From positions 1 to 27,721 of the forward strand of contig JAIVFU010000083.1 of assembly GCA_020829485.1 (NCBI GenBank): a stretch of 27,721 nucleotides of DNA, in the 5' to 3' direction. A program made the translations under genes and the position numbers. The notes below the pieces were generated by a model. The model was not told where the DNA came from and did not search any database. It saw only the letters and a program-made list of their open reading frames with translations. The DNA is from Nostoc sp. CHAB 5834 (GTDB lineage Bacteria > Cyanobacteriota > Cyanobacteriia > Cyanobacteriales > Nostocaceae). Shown piece by piece: positions 17,229 to 26,700 of the stretch (position 1 is its first letter; each line of letters begins with the position of its first letter).

Positions 17229-19062
17229 TGAAACTGCTGAGAAATTTAGCAAAAATACAGCTATTGATTGCGGCGAACGACAATTTACCTATGGTGAAAT
17301 TGAAACGCAGTCAAATAAACTTGCAAATTTTCTCATTGAGCATGGCGCTATTAAAGGCTCAATGGTAGCGATTTTGGCTAAAGATTCTGTTAAATTTATT
17401 ATTGCAATCATCGGCATTTTAAAAGCAGGCTGTGTCTTCGTACCGCTAGTTCCCGATTTGCCTGATGACCGAATTTATACCATCATTGCAGAAGTAGCTC
17501 CACAATGGTTAATCGTTGATGCCACAGGATTAACGAAAATTAGCAATGGTAGAATAGCAGAATTTTTACAATCGCCAGTTATTTGTCTGGAAGAAAATCG
17601 CAATTTTGATAATTTTAATCTCCTGAATAAGTATGCAGAATATTCTCAATTTGAAAAGCCAAATATTCAGATAGAACCAGACGATATGTCCTACTTATAT
17701 TTCACCTCTGGTTCGACGGGTAAGCCCAAAGGAATAGCAGGTCGTCTGAAAGCGATCGCTCATTTCATCAACTGGGAAATCCAAACATTTGGGATTAAAG
17801 AGTTTACCAGAGTTAGTCAATTAATTACTCCCGCTTTTGATGCTTTTTTAAGAGATATTTTTGTTCCCTTATGTTCTGGTGGTGTCGTTTGCATACCGCA
17901 AGAAATTGATATTATCCTTGATGCTAGAAAGCTAATTGAGTGGATAGAACGTCAGCAAATTAATCTAATTCATTGTGTACCTTCCTTATTTCGCTCTCTT
18001 CTGAATGAGGATTTAGACCCAAAAAATTTTTCATCTTTGCAATATATTCTTTTATCTGGAGAACCCCTACTGCCTGCGGATATTAGCCGATGGATGGATA
18101 TTTACGGCGACAGAATTCAGTTAGTCAATCTTTATGGGGCATCAGAAACAACAATGACGAAGTTCTTTTATTTCGTCAAGGCTGCTGATAAAGAACGACG
18201 GTCTATCCCTATTGGTAAGCCAATCGATGGAGCTGCGGCTTTAGTTGTTAATGAGCGAGGAAAAGCTTGTCCTCCGGGAATGGTGGGTGAAATTTATATT
18301 CGTACTCCCTATCGTACCTTGGGATATTATCAGCAACCAGAGTTAACCAATCAAGTTTTTATTCCCAATCCTTTTAGTAATAATCCCAATGATATTGTCT
18401 ATAAAACGGGCGATTTAGGTCGAATTTTAGAAGATGGGAATTTTGAATGTTTGGGCCGCCAAGATGGGCAAGTCAAGATTAGAGGAGTGAGAATAGAATT
18501 AGGAGAAATTGAGAATTATCTGCGACTTCATCTATTAGTTAAGGATGTGGTTGTCGTAGCTCGTGAAGACGCAAATAGTCATAAATATTTGTGTGCCTAT
18601 GTTGTTCTCAAAGAAGAATTGGAATCAGGGAAATTGAGAGATTTTTTATTACAATCCCTGCCAGAATCGATGATACCTTCGGTATTTGTGGTGATGGATG
18701 CTTTGCCGAGAACCATTAGCGGTAAAGTGGATAAGCGATCGCTCCCCGCACCCAATCGACAACAAAACCGAACTTTTGTACCACCCCAGACACCCATAGA
18801 GACACAGTTGGCGCAAATCTGGTCACAAGTCCTGAATCTTGACCGAGTAGGGTTAAACGATAATTTTTTTGAATTAGGCGGACACTCCCTCAACGCCACT
18901 CAGCTACTTTCTCGCGTAGCTAAAGCCTTTCAAGTAGAAATACCTTTGCGATCGCTGTTTGAGTCGCCAACATTAGCTACTCAAGCTGAAAGTATTGAAA
19001 CTCTGCATTGGGTAAAAGAAAGTCCACATCTTGAGGGCGCATTGGAGGAGGGAGAATTATGA
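17194..19062 (+). CDS. NRPS2: A-T, predicted acidic amino acid
   Basis: A 622-aa adenylation-thiolation protein with no C domain of its own. A domain about 1-520: FTSGSTGKPKG at 170-180, YKTGDLGR near 403-410, Lys511 in ISGKVDK. T domain about 530-600 with Ser565 in LGGHSL. The specificity residues I read are Asp216, Ala217, Arg220, His260, Leu286, Ser288, Leu313, Met321, Thr322, Lys511, that is DARHLSLMTK. The first four match what I recall for the methyl-aspartate module of microcystin synthetase (DARH...), and Arg/His also occur in its Glu module. With the racemase gene overlapping its 5' end, D-Asp or a derivative, possibly activated at a side-chain carboxyl, is the best guess. Its condensation step would use the C domain at the end of NRPS1. 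The acidic tail ending LEEGEL fits a docking peptide for the N-terminal domain of NRPS3. The stop overlaps the NRPS3 start as ATGA. Confidence 0.92.
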   Translation: MNSQIYIQDWFSETAEKFSKNTAIDCGERQFTYGEIETQSNKLANFLIEHGAIKGSMVAILAKDSVKFIIAIIGILKAGCVFVPLVPDLPDDRIYTIIAEVAPQWLIVDATGLTKISNGRIAEFLQSPVICLEENRNFDNFNLLNKYAEYSQFEKPNIQIEPDDMSYLYFTSGSTGKPKGIAGRLKAIAHFINWEIQTFGIKEFTRVSQLITPAFDAFLRDIFVPLCSGGVVCIPQEIDIILDARKLIEWIERQQINLIHCVPSLFRSLLNEDLDPKNFSSLQYILLSGEPLLPADISRWMDIYGDRIQLVNLYGASETTMTKFFYFVKAADKERRSIPIGKPIDGAAALVVNERGKACPPGMVGEIYIRTPYRTLGYYQQPELTNQVFIPNPFSNNPNDIVYKTGDLGRILEDGNFECLGRQDGQVKIRGVRIELGEIENYLRLHLLVKDVVVVAREDANSHKYLCAYVVLKEELESGKLRDFLLQSLPESMIPSVFVVMDALPRTISGKVDKRSLPAPNRQQNRTFVPPQTPIETQLAQIWSQVLNLDRVGLNDNFFELGGHSLNATQLLSRVAKAFQVEIPLRSLFESPTLATQAESIETLHWVKESPHLEGALEEGEL

Positions 19063-22000
19063 CAACCATCGAGTTTTTATCTGAGTTGCGCCGCAGCAAT
19101 ATCAAACTGTGGGTGGAAGGCGCGGCTCCAGAGGAGCTTCGCCTCCGTTATAGCGCCCCCCCAGGAACGCTAACACCTGCTCTCAAAGCCGAGTTATCAC
19201 AACGAAAGGCGGAGATACTCAATTTTCTGTGGCAAGCTAGAGTTACTCCTGCGACTTATAGATCATTGCTACCCACCTCACGCAATGCCAAACTTCCTCT
19301 CTCTTTTGCCCAACAAAGGTTATGGTTTCTTGACCAATTAACCCCCGGTAGCCCAGTATACAACATTTCTGGAGCCGTTGAAATCCAAGGTTTACTCAAC
19401 GTAGCAGCACTAGAAAAGAGCCTGAACGAAATTATTCAGCGTCATGAAATCTGGCGTACTTCCTTTAAAGCGGTAGATGGGGAACCGCTACAAGTGATTG
19501 CTCCCAGTTTCAGCTTCACGCTCAAGGAAGTGGATCTCAGGTTAATAGCAAAAAAAGAACAATCAGATACAGTAAAATTACTAATAAATAAGGAAGCGAA
19601 ACAGCCCTTTGATTTATCTAAAGCACCGATATTAAGAGCAACGTTGCTGCAATTAGATGAAGTTAACTATGTACTAATTTTGACTATTCACCACATTGTT
19701 TTCGATGCTTGGTCTATGGGAGTGCTAATTGGGGAATTAGCAGCACTCTATGAAGCTAACTCTCTTAGCATACCGCATCTACTCCCTGAACTCCCGATCC
19801 AGTATGCAGACTTTGCCGAATGGCAGCGACAGTGGTTACAGGGCGAGGTACTTTCAACCCAGCTTGCCTACTGGAAACAAAAGTTGAGTGGTAAGTTGCC
19901 TTTGTTGCAGCTGCCTACCGACCGTCCGCGTAGAAGCTTTGCTTCTTGTCGTCAGACATCGCCACAGCCAACTTTCCAAGGAGCAAAGCGATCGCTGACA
20001 CTATCTAAGACTCTATCCCAGGCAGTGAAGAACCTGAGCCAGCAGTCAGGTGCAACTCTGTTTATGACGCTGCTGGCGGCATTCAAGACCTTACTTTACC
20101 GCTACACAGGTCAAGCAGATTTGCTAGTTGGCACAGCGACAGCAGGTCGCAACCTACCGGAAGTAGAACAACTAATTGGCTGTTTTGTCAATACTTTGGT
20201 GCTACGGACTGACCTTTCTGGCAACCTGACATTTTTGCAGTTGTTAGAACAGGTGCGAGAAGTGTCCTTGGCAGCATTCAATCACCAAGACTTGCCCTTT
20301 GAAAAACTGGTGGAGGAATTACAGCCAGAACGCCACCTCAGTTACTCACCGCTATTCCAAGTTGGGTTCGCTTTCTATAATGCTCCCAGAACAGAACTAA
20401 AACTTCCTGGTTTGACCTTGAGTTCTCAGCCGATAGATAGCGGTACAGCCAAGTTGGATTTAACCTTATCCTTTAAAGAAACTGAGGAAGGATTAACTGG
20501 GTGTTTGGAGTATAAAACCGAACTATTCGATGCCGCCACGATTAACCGGATGCTGGCTCATTTTCAAACCTTGTTAGCGGGCATTGTTGCTAACCCCAAA
20601 CAGCCCTTGGATGAGTTACCTTTGTTGACGACAGCCGAACGTCAGCAGTTATTGTGGGAGTGGAATCATACCCAAACAGACTATCCTAGTGATGTCTGCA
20701 TTCATCAACTATTTGAGGCTCAAGTCGAGCGATCGCCCGATGCGATCGCACTGATATTTAACGATTCTCCAGTCACCTATCAGGAGTTAAACACCCAAGC
20801 CAATCAGCTAGCTCATTACTTGGGTTCACTGGGCATAAAACCAGAGATGCCGGTGGGAGTTTGTATGGAGCGATCGCTCCATACAATTGTGAGCATTTTA
20901 GGCATCCTGAAAGCGGGTGGTGTTTATCTACCCCTAGATCCTAAGTATCCCAAAGAACGCCTAGCTTTCACGATCAAAGATGTGAGATTGTCGGTGTTAC
21001 TCACTCAACAGTCATTGGCCATTGAAGCAGGAAAAAGGACAACTGTAGTTTTTCTAGATCGAGAATCGGAAATCATCACCCAACACAGCAGTACTAACCT
21101 TAACCAAGTTGTCACACCCGATAACCTAGCCTACATTATTTATACATCCGGCTCCACAGGTAAACCCAAGGGCGTTCTCCTCGCACATCGAGGATTGTGC
21201 AACTTAGCTACAGCCCAAATTCAAGCCTTCGATATCCGACCTGATAGCCGCGTCCTTCAGTTTGCCTCCCTCAGCTTCGATGCCTCAATCAGTGAAATTT
21301 TTATGGCTCTAGTAGCAGGAGCAACACTTTGTTTAGCAACCACTGATGCTCTGCTTCCTGGTGCAAACTTGCTGCGCTTGTTGCGCGATCGCGCCATCAC
21401 AACCGTCACCTTACCACCATCTGTACTAGCAGTGCTACCAGTTGAGGAACTTCCAGCTTTACAGACAATCATCGTCGCTGGAGAAGCTTGTTCTGCTGAT
21501 ATAGTAGCGCGTTGGGGACGCGATCGCCGCTTTTTTAATGCTTATGGCCCGACTGAAGGAACCGTCTGCGCCACGATTGCCGAATGCACAGATACCCAAA
21601 ATCAACCGTCTATCGGTCGTCCAATTGCCAACACCCAAGTGTATATTTTAGATCGCCATCTCCAACCCGTACCCATCGGCGTGCCAGGAGAACTGTACAT
21701 TGGTGGCATTGGACTTGCCCAAGCTTACCTCAACCGTCCAGACTTAACCCAAGAGAAATTCATCCCGAATCCGTTTATCAATTTTAAATTGCCGATTTGG
21801 GATTTTGAATTAAGCGATCGGGATGATAACTTACGATCCTCTAAAACTGATAATCTAAAATCTAATCGCCTGTATCAAACAGGAGATTTGGCACGTTATC
21901 TCCCAGATGGCAATATTGAGTTTCTTGGCCGTATCGATCATCAAGTGAAGATTCGTGGTTTTCGGATCGAATTAGGGGAAATTGAGACGGTATTGCGCCA

Positions 22001-23390
22001 ACACCCAGATGTACTTACCTGCGTCGTAACAGCCCATGAAGACCGCTTTGATAAGCGTTTAGTAGCTTACATCATCCCTCAAAATGGGATGACAATCAAT
22101 CAGCAACAGCTAAAGGATTATCTCAAAGAACACCTACCAGACTACATGCTTCCTGCCGCCCTAACGATCCTAAACACCTTACCCCTGACCCCCAATGGTA
22201 AAGTTGATCGCCAAGCCCTCCCCGCCCCCGATACAGACAGAAGCCTGAAATTGGCAACCTTCGTCATGCCCCGCGACAGCTTGGAACTAGAACTAGTGCA
22301 GATTTGGGAAGATGTTATGAACGTCCGTCCTATAGGTGTCACAGACAATTTCTTTGACATTGGCGGTCACTCGTTGCTGGCGGTGCGTCTGATGGCTTTG
22401 ATTCAGCAGCAGTTCGGGCGGGAGCTACCTTTATCGATTCTCTTTCAAGGCGGGACAGTCGAACATCTTGCGACCATTCTCCGCTGCGAAACGCCTTCTC
22501 GGTCTTGGTCTCCTTTAGTTGGCATCCAAACCGCAGGTTCCAAACCACCTTTATTCTGCGCCCATCCAATTGGGGGCAATGTTCTGGGATACGTGGCTTT
22601 GGGACGCTACCTAAGTCCAGATCAACCGCTTTACGCTCTACAAGCCCCTGGAGTCGATGGACAACGACAACCTTACACCAATATTCCTGATTTGGCAGCC
22701 CATTATATCGAAGCCTTACAAGCTTTTCAGCCGACAGGGCCATACTTTTTGGGTGGACATTCCTTTGGCGGACTTGTAGCTTTTGAAATGGCTCAACAGC
22801 TACAACAGCTAAGACAAAAGATAGGCTTACTTGTGATTATGGATACACCAGCACCAATTCACAGGGGAGTTGTAGAACCAATAGATGATGCGAGATGGAT
22901 GGTGAAGCGATCGCAAGTATTAGAAAGATTTTTTGAGAAAAAACTGGCGGTTGACTACACAGAACTCCAGCAGTTAGAACCCGAAGCGCAATTCAACTAT
23001 TTTTTAGAGAAATTGAGACGGGCTGATCTCATCCCCCCAGATGCTGGCCATGATCTGATTCGCCACATCTTGGAAGTCCAAAAAGCGAGTCATCAAGCTT
23101 TAGTAAATTATCTACCACAGATTTATCCAGGTAAAATTACTCTCCTGCGAGCTTCTGAGATGGTAGCTGAAGATTCTAGAGGGGTGTTTTCTGGGAGCTT
23201 TTGCCAACCTGCTTTAGGTTGGGGTGAATTGACTACTGAACCGATAGATATTTATGAGGTACTAGGCGATCATGTGACGATGCTTGCTGAACCTCATGTT
23301 CAAGTGCTGGCAGATCGGTTGAAATCTTGTTTGACACTCCCCGGCGTGAACGCACGGGGATTCTTGGTTCAACGAGACCACTTAAACTAG
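19059..23390 (+). CDS. NRPS3: docking domain-C-A-T-TE, predicted aromatic (Tyr-like) residue
   Basis: A 1443-aa terminal synthetase. Residues about 1-58 look like a TubC-type beta-hairpin docking domain. C domain about 78-510 with HHIVFDA at 211-217. A domain about 545-1050 with YTSGSTGKPKG at 695-705, TGDLARY at 941-947 and Lys1048. The specificity residues are Asp741, Ala742, Ser745, Thr784, Ile805, Ala807, Ala828, Val836, Cys837, Lys1048, read as DASTIAAVCK, close to known Tyr and Phe codes. T domain Ser1105 (IGGHSL). Thioesterase about 1160-1422 with Ser1235 in GGHSFGG and His1405 in GDHVTML. It releases or cyclises the chain, or passes it to an amine. There is no epimerisation domain. 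An AT-rich in-frame insert lies at residues about 907-935. The last 15 or so residues (from LPGVNARGF) are encoded by a hairpin that looks like a mobile-element end, so the natural C-terminus may have been shorter or different. Confidence 0.93.
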   Translation: MTTIEFLSELRRSNIKLWVEGAAPEELRLRYSAPPGTLTPALKAELSQRKAEILNFLWQARVTPATYRSLLPTSRNAKLPLSFAQQRLWFLDQLTPGSPVYNISGAVEIQGLLNVAALEKSLNEIIQRHEIWRTSFKAVDGEPLQVIAPSFSFTLKEVDLRLIAKKEQSDTVKLLINKEAKQPFDLSKAPILRATLLQLDEVNYVLILTIHHIVFDAWSMGVLIGELAALYEANSLSIPHLLPELPIQYADFAEWQRQWLQGEVLSTQLAYWKQKLSGKLPLLQLPTDRPRRSFASCRQTSPQPTFQGAKRSLTLSKTLSQAVKNLSQQSGATLFMTLLAAFKTLLYRYTGQADLLVGTATAGRNLPEVEQLIGCFVNTLVLRTDLSGNLTFLQLLEQVREVSLAAFNHQDLPFEKLVEELQPERHLSYSPLFQVGFAFYNAPRTELKLPGLTLSSQPIDSGTAKLDLTLSFKETEEGLTGCLEYKTELFDAATINRMLAHFQTLLAGIVANPKQPLDELPLLTTAERQQLLWEWNHTQTDYPSDVCIHQLFEAQVERSPDAIALIFNDSPVTYQELNTQANQLAHYLGSLGIKPEMPVGVCMERSLHTIVSILGILKAGGVYLPLDPKYPKERLAFTIKDVRLSVLLTQQSLAIEAGKRTTVVFLDRESEIITQHSSTNLNQVVTPDNLAYIIYTSGSTGKPKGVLLAHRGLCNLATAQIQAFDIRPDSRVLQFASLSFDASISEIFMALVAGATLCLATTDALLPGANLLRLLRDRAITTVTLPPSVLAVLPVEELPALQTIIVAGEACSADIVARWGRDRRFFNAYGPTEGTVCATIAECTDTQNQPSIGRPIANTQVYILDRHLQPVPIGVPGELYIGGIGLAQAYLNRPDLTQEKFIPNPFINFKLPIWDFELSDRDDNLRSSKTDNLKSNRLYQTGDLARYLPDGNIEFLGRIDHQVKIRGFRIELGEIETVLRQHPDVLTCVVTAHEDRFDKRLVAYIIPQNGMTINQQQLKDYLKEHLPDYMLPAALTILNTLPLTPNGKVDRQALPAPDTDRSLKLATFVMPRDSLELELVQIWEDVMNVRPIGVTDNFFDIGGHSLLAVRLMALIQQQFGRELPLSILFQGGTVEHLATILRCETPSRSWSPLVGIQTAGSKPPLFCAHPIGGNVLGYVALGRYLSPDQPLYALQAPGVDGQRQPYTNIPDLAAHYIEALQAFQPTGPYFLGGHSFGGLVAFEMAQQLQQLRQKIGLLVIMDTPAPIHRGVVEPIDDARWMVKRSQVLERFFEKKLAVDYTELQQLEPEAQFNYFLEKLRRADLIPPDAGHDLIRHILEVQKASHQALVNYLPQIYPGKITLLRASEMVAEDSRGVFSGSFCQPALGWGELTTEPIDIYEVLGDHVTMLAEPHVQVLADRLKSCLTLPGVNARGFLVQRDHLN
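21777..21863. repeat. AT-rich repeat-like insert in the NRPS3 A domain
   Basis: About 87 bp with recurring AAAATC/TAAAATCTAA/GATTTTGAATT units, encoding residues about 907-935 between PNPF and LYQTGDLARY. The position is the same loop in which NRPS1 carries its unrelated insert. The sequence resembles the degenerate heptameric AT-rich repeats of heterocystous cyanobacteria. The reading frame is intact. Confidence 0.55.
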
Positions 23391-23510
23391 GTTCCTTGCG
23401 TTACCTAGCCCAGAGGTGGGACTCTCCCCAAGCGTTAACTTTCGGTCTGCCCGACCGTAGTTGCATTGCTGCAAGTTCTGTTGAGTTGAAACGGTTGTTT
23501 CAGAAATTCT
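23338..23510 (-). mobile_element. Probable IS200/IS605-type right-end remnant
   Basis: A strong hairpin lies at 23338-23360: TCCCCGGCG, loop TGAA, CGC, one bulged A, CGGGGA. Imperfect palindromes with a bulge are the subterminal ends of IS200/IS605 elements, and this one, read on the minus strand as ATCCCCGTGCGTTCACGCCG, resembles ends I associate with cyanobacterial tnpB elements. On the minus strand the adjoining 120 bases read as a short open stretch (including LTLGESPTSGLGNARNLV) that could be a tnpB tail; I cannot confirm it without a search. The hairpin is fused to the 3' end of NRPS3. Confidence 0.5.
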
Positions 23511-23785
23511 GAGTCGTCTAGCTCCTATGAATCTTTTACATACTACTAGGAGGAAACTAGAACAATGTAGTAGAACCAGCAAGATTCAATTGTCAAGGTT
23601 CAAATTGCCGCTAGGCAGTGTAGGGTTTTTTATGTGGTTGATTACCCCCCCAGGGTTCTAATTTTACCACATGGCATTGTGGAAGGCTAAAGCCTTCACA
23701 GGGTTAGGGGATGAGGGCAAAACGTCCTCTCAAAGCAGATTTTTTCTTAAGTTGACACCAATGCCGCAGGGGGAAGGAGTTGTAA
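23391..23785. other. 395-bp gap between NRPS3 and LanM
   Basis: No gene supported. The first part is the mobile-element remnant above. Further right are alternative small stems: CCACA/TGTGG (23667-23682) and GAAGGC-TAAA-GCCTTC (23682-23697), which could be the other end of the element or a weak terminator. A run of seven C lies near 23645. The gap breaks an otherwise tight operon, so LanM may be transcribed from its own promoter here. Confidence 0.55.
23774..23779 (+). promoter_or_regulatory. Ribosome binding site of LanM
   Basis: AAGGAG, 6 bases before the ATG at 23786. A near-consensus site that fixes the start of the LanM gene. Confidence 0.75.
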
Positions 23786-26700
23786 ATGATTAATGATGAT
23801 TTAGTACAAATTGTTTCCCAGGCAAATTCTTTATCAGAATGCCTCAGTAAAGGGACAAACTCAATTAATAAACAGGAAACTAATGATGAGTTAATCAAGC
23901 ATTGGTGTGAAGTTGTTGCTCAAGGTAATTGGGAAAAATTCTACAAGCGCCTGCAATGGGATGGATTAGATATTAATACAGTTCGTTCGGTACTAATGAG
24001 TGTATCTTTAGCAGAATCGGAGCCGCTACCAATCTGGGCAAAAACTTTGAAAGAGGTTATTGAAACTTCTGCCAAATTTAATTTAAATGAAGTAACTTCA
24101 GAAACCTGCAAATTACCCATAGAAGCTGAAAACCCGTTACCTTTTGCAGATATATTATTACCTGCTGTCTTAGTAGGGCGGCAAAAATTACTAACTTTTT
24201 TGAGTTCGATGTCGCTATCCCCAGACTGTTTACCTTTAAACCTTCTTTCAGAAGCAGCTTACCTACAATTAGAGCATGGCTTACTACAAAGATTGGTAAA
24301 TCTTAGCGCCAAAACCTTCCAATTAGAATTTACTAATTTCCGTCCCTATAATCATAGTTTACTCAACTTAATGTTAGAGAAATTAAAATTATCAGCACAG
24401 GGAATATTAGGCAGCCCTAGTAAAAAATATTATCTTGATTTTGTCGATTATCTATTAAAAGATGGGTTGCTAGCTTTTTTTAAAAAGTATGCAGTTTTAG
24501 GTAAGTTAATCGCAAAAACTGTTGATTTTTGGGTGGAAGCAACAGCAGAATTTCTGCAACGTTTGCAAGCCGATCAAGCTGAAATTGAGAGGATGTTAGA
24601 TTTTACAGAAGTAACTTTAGGGAAGGTGACAGCTATTACTGGTTCGCTTTCTGATCTGCATAATCGCGGTCGTTCTGTCTTAATTCTAACTTTTGCATCT
24701 GGGAAAAAACTAGTTTATAAACCCAAAAATTTAGGTTTAGAAGTTGTTTATAACCAGTTATTAAATTGGTGTAACCAGCAGCATGCACCTTTAATTTTCA
24801 AAGTCATTAAAGTCCTTGATCGCCATACCTATGGTTGGGTTTTTGATTATATAGAACAATTGCCATGTGAGGATGAAGCAGCGGCACAGCGCTTCTATCA
24901 GCGAGCCGGGATGCTGTTGTGCGTGTTGTATGTTCTGGGGGGGAATGACTGTCATTACGAGAATTTAATTGCTTGCGGCGAACATCCGATGCTGATTGAC
25001 GCAGAAACTCTATTGCACCCTCAAACCAACCCGATAGAAGGCTCTGTGCAAGCTATAGAAGAAATGAGTGAAATTGAGCAACACTTCCAGGATTCCGTGC
25101 TGCGAACTGGACTTTTGCCCCATTGGGACTTTAGCCCAGACAAACGAATTGCCTATGATGTTAGCGCTATAGGTAGTGTTAACTCTCAGCAAGCACCTTG
25201 GCGAGCGCCACGGTGGAAAGCCGTCAATACGGACGAAATGCACTTGGTATATGAAGAAGTGAAATTACCTGTCCAGGCAAATGTACCGATGTTGCATGGG
25301 GTTGCGCTCTCGCCTAACGACTATCTGGAGGAGATAGTCGTGGGGTTTAGGCAAATGTATCATTTTTTGAGCGATCGCCGAACACCACTCCTGGCAAATG
25401 ATGATTTTGTCACAGCACTACAAGCACAACAGGTACGGTTTATTTTCCGCCCTACCAATTTTTATCACATCCTTTTAGAAAAAACGCTGACACCAGAATT
25501 TCTGCGTTATGGAATTGCGCGTAGTATTGAATTAGATATCCTTTGTCAAACTTGTCTAACATCTGGGCAAAAACCACAGGCTTGGGCAATTTTACGATCA
25601 GAACTCCAATCCTTAGAGCAGTTAGATATTCCCTACTTTGGGACATCTTGCAGTAGTGATGCCCTAACTGTTGGGCTAAAGCAACCGATAGAAAAATATT
25701 TTAAACAACCAAGTTACAACCAATTTCTCAAGCGGTTACAAAACCTCAACGAAACAGATTTAGCTAGCCAAATAGGGATTATTCAAGGCTCTTTTTATGC
25801 CAGAGTAGGGCAAAATTTTGTTGCTGAAGAACGACCAAATTCTAACTCTTTAAAAACTACTGATTTCTCCCAAACTGCTCCTTTAACCTCCTCTCAACTG
25901 CTCCAGCAAGCTGAAGCCATTGCTGAGGAAATTCAAGCCAGGTCTTTGCATGATTCTGCTGGCAATGTCAACTGGATTGGCTTTAGCTATGTTCCTAATG
26001 CTGAACGGTTCCAATTCCAGCCTTTGGGTTATAGTCTTTACGATGGTAGTTGTGGTGTCGCTTTATTTCTGGCGGCTCTTGCTAGTGTCACAGGTAATGC
26101 TCAGTGGGGAAACTTGGCTTTGAATGCCCTACAATCTTTGCAGACAGTATTGCAGACATCCAACAATTTATTCGCGCAAAAATTTGCTAACCGAATTGGC
26201 ATCGGCGGAGCAACAGGAATTGGCTCTATGATTTATTCCCTAGTTAAAATCAGCCAATTTTTATCAAATACAGCCCTTATAGAAGATGCGCGGCTAGCTG
26301 CTGAGTTAATTACATCAGAATTAATCGCTGCTGACCAACAGTTAGACGTAATTGGGGGAGCAGCGGGAGCAATTTTAGGGTTATTAACACTTTATCAAGC
26401 AACAGGTGAAGCAAAGGTTTTAGAGCAAGCTATTAACTGTGGTCAACATTTGCTTTCGCATCGCATCAGCGAACAAGAACAGCCTAGAGCCTGGAAAAAT
26501 ATAGCTCAAAAGCCATTAACAGGTTTCTCGCATGGGGCGGGTGGTATTGCTTATGCTTTGTTACGGCTCTATGCTGTCACCGAAGACCAAGCCTATTTAC
26601 AAGCGGCTCAGGAGGGAATTGCTTACGAATGCAGTGTTTTCTCAACCACCGCTGCCAATTGGCCAGACTTGCGCGATATTTCTGATGGGCTATGCCAATC

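Noticed and set aside
16882..17283. 133-codon minus-strand frame over the racemase/NRPS2 junction
   Set aside because: Antisense to two clear genes; composition shows only the mirrored AT-rich codons.
22339..22743. 134-codon minus-strand frame inside NRPS3, and many similar frames opposite NRPS, PKS and LanM
   Set aside because: All lie fully within well-supported genes, have no recognisable domain and no ribosome site.
23527..23661. 44-codon plus-strand frame (MNLLHTTRRK...) between NRPS3 and LanM as a second precursor
   Set aside because: No ribosome site, one Cys only, no leader-like part, and it lies in the mobile-element gap.
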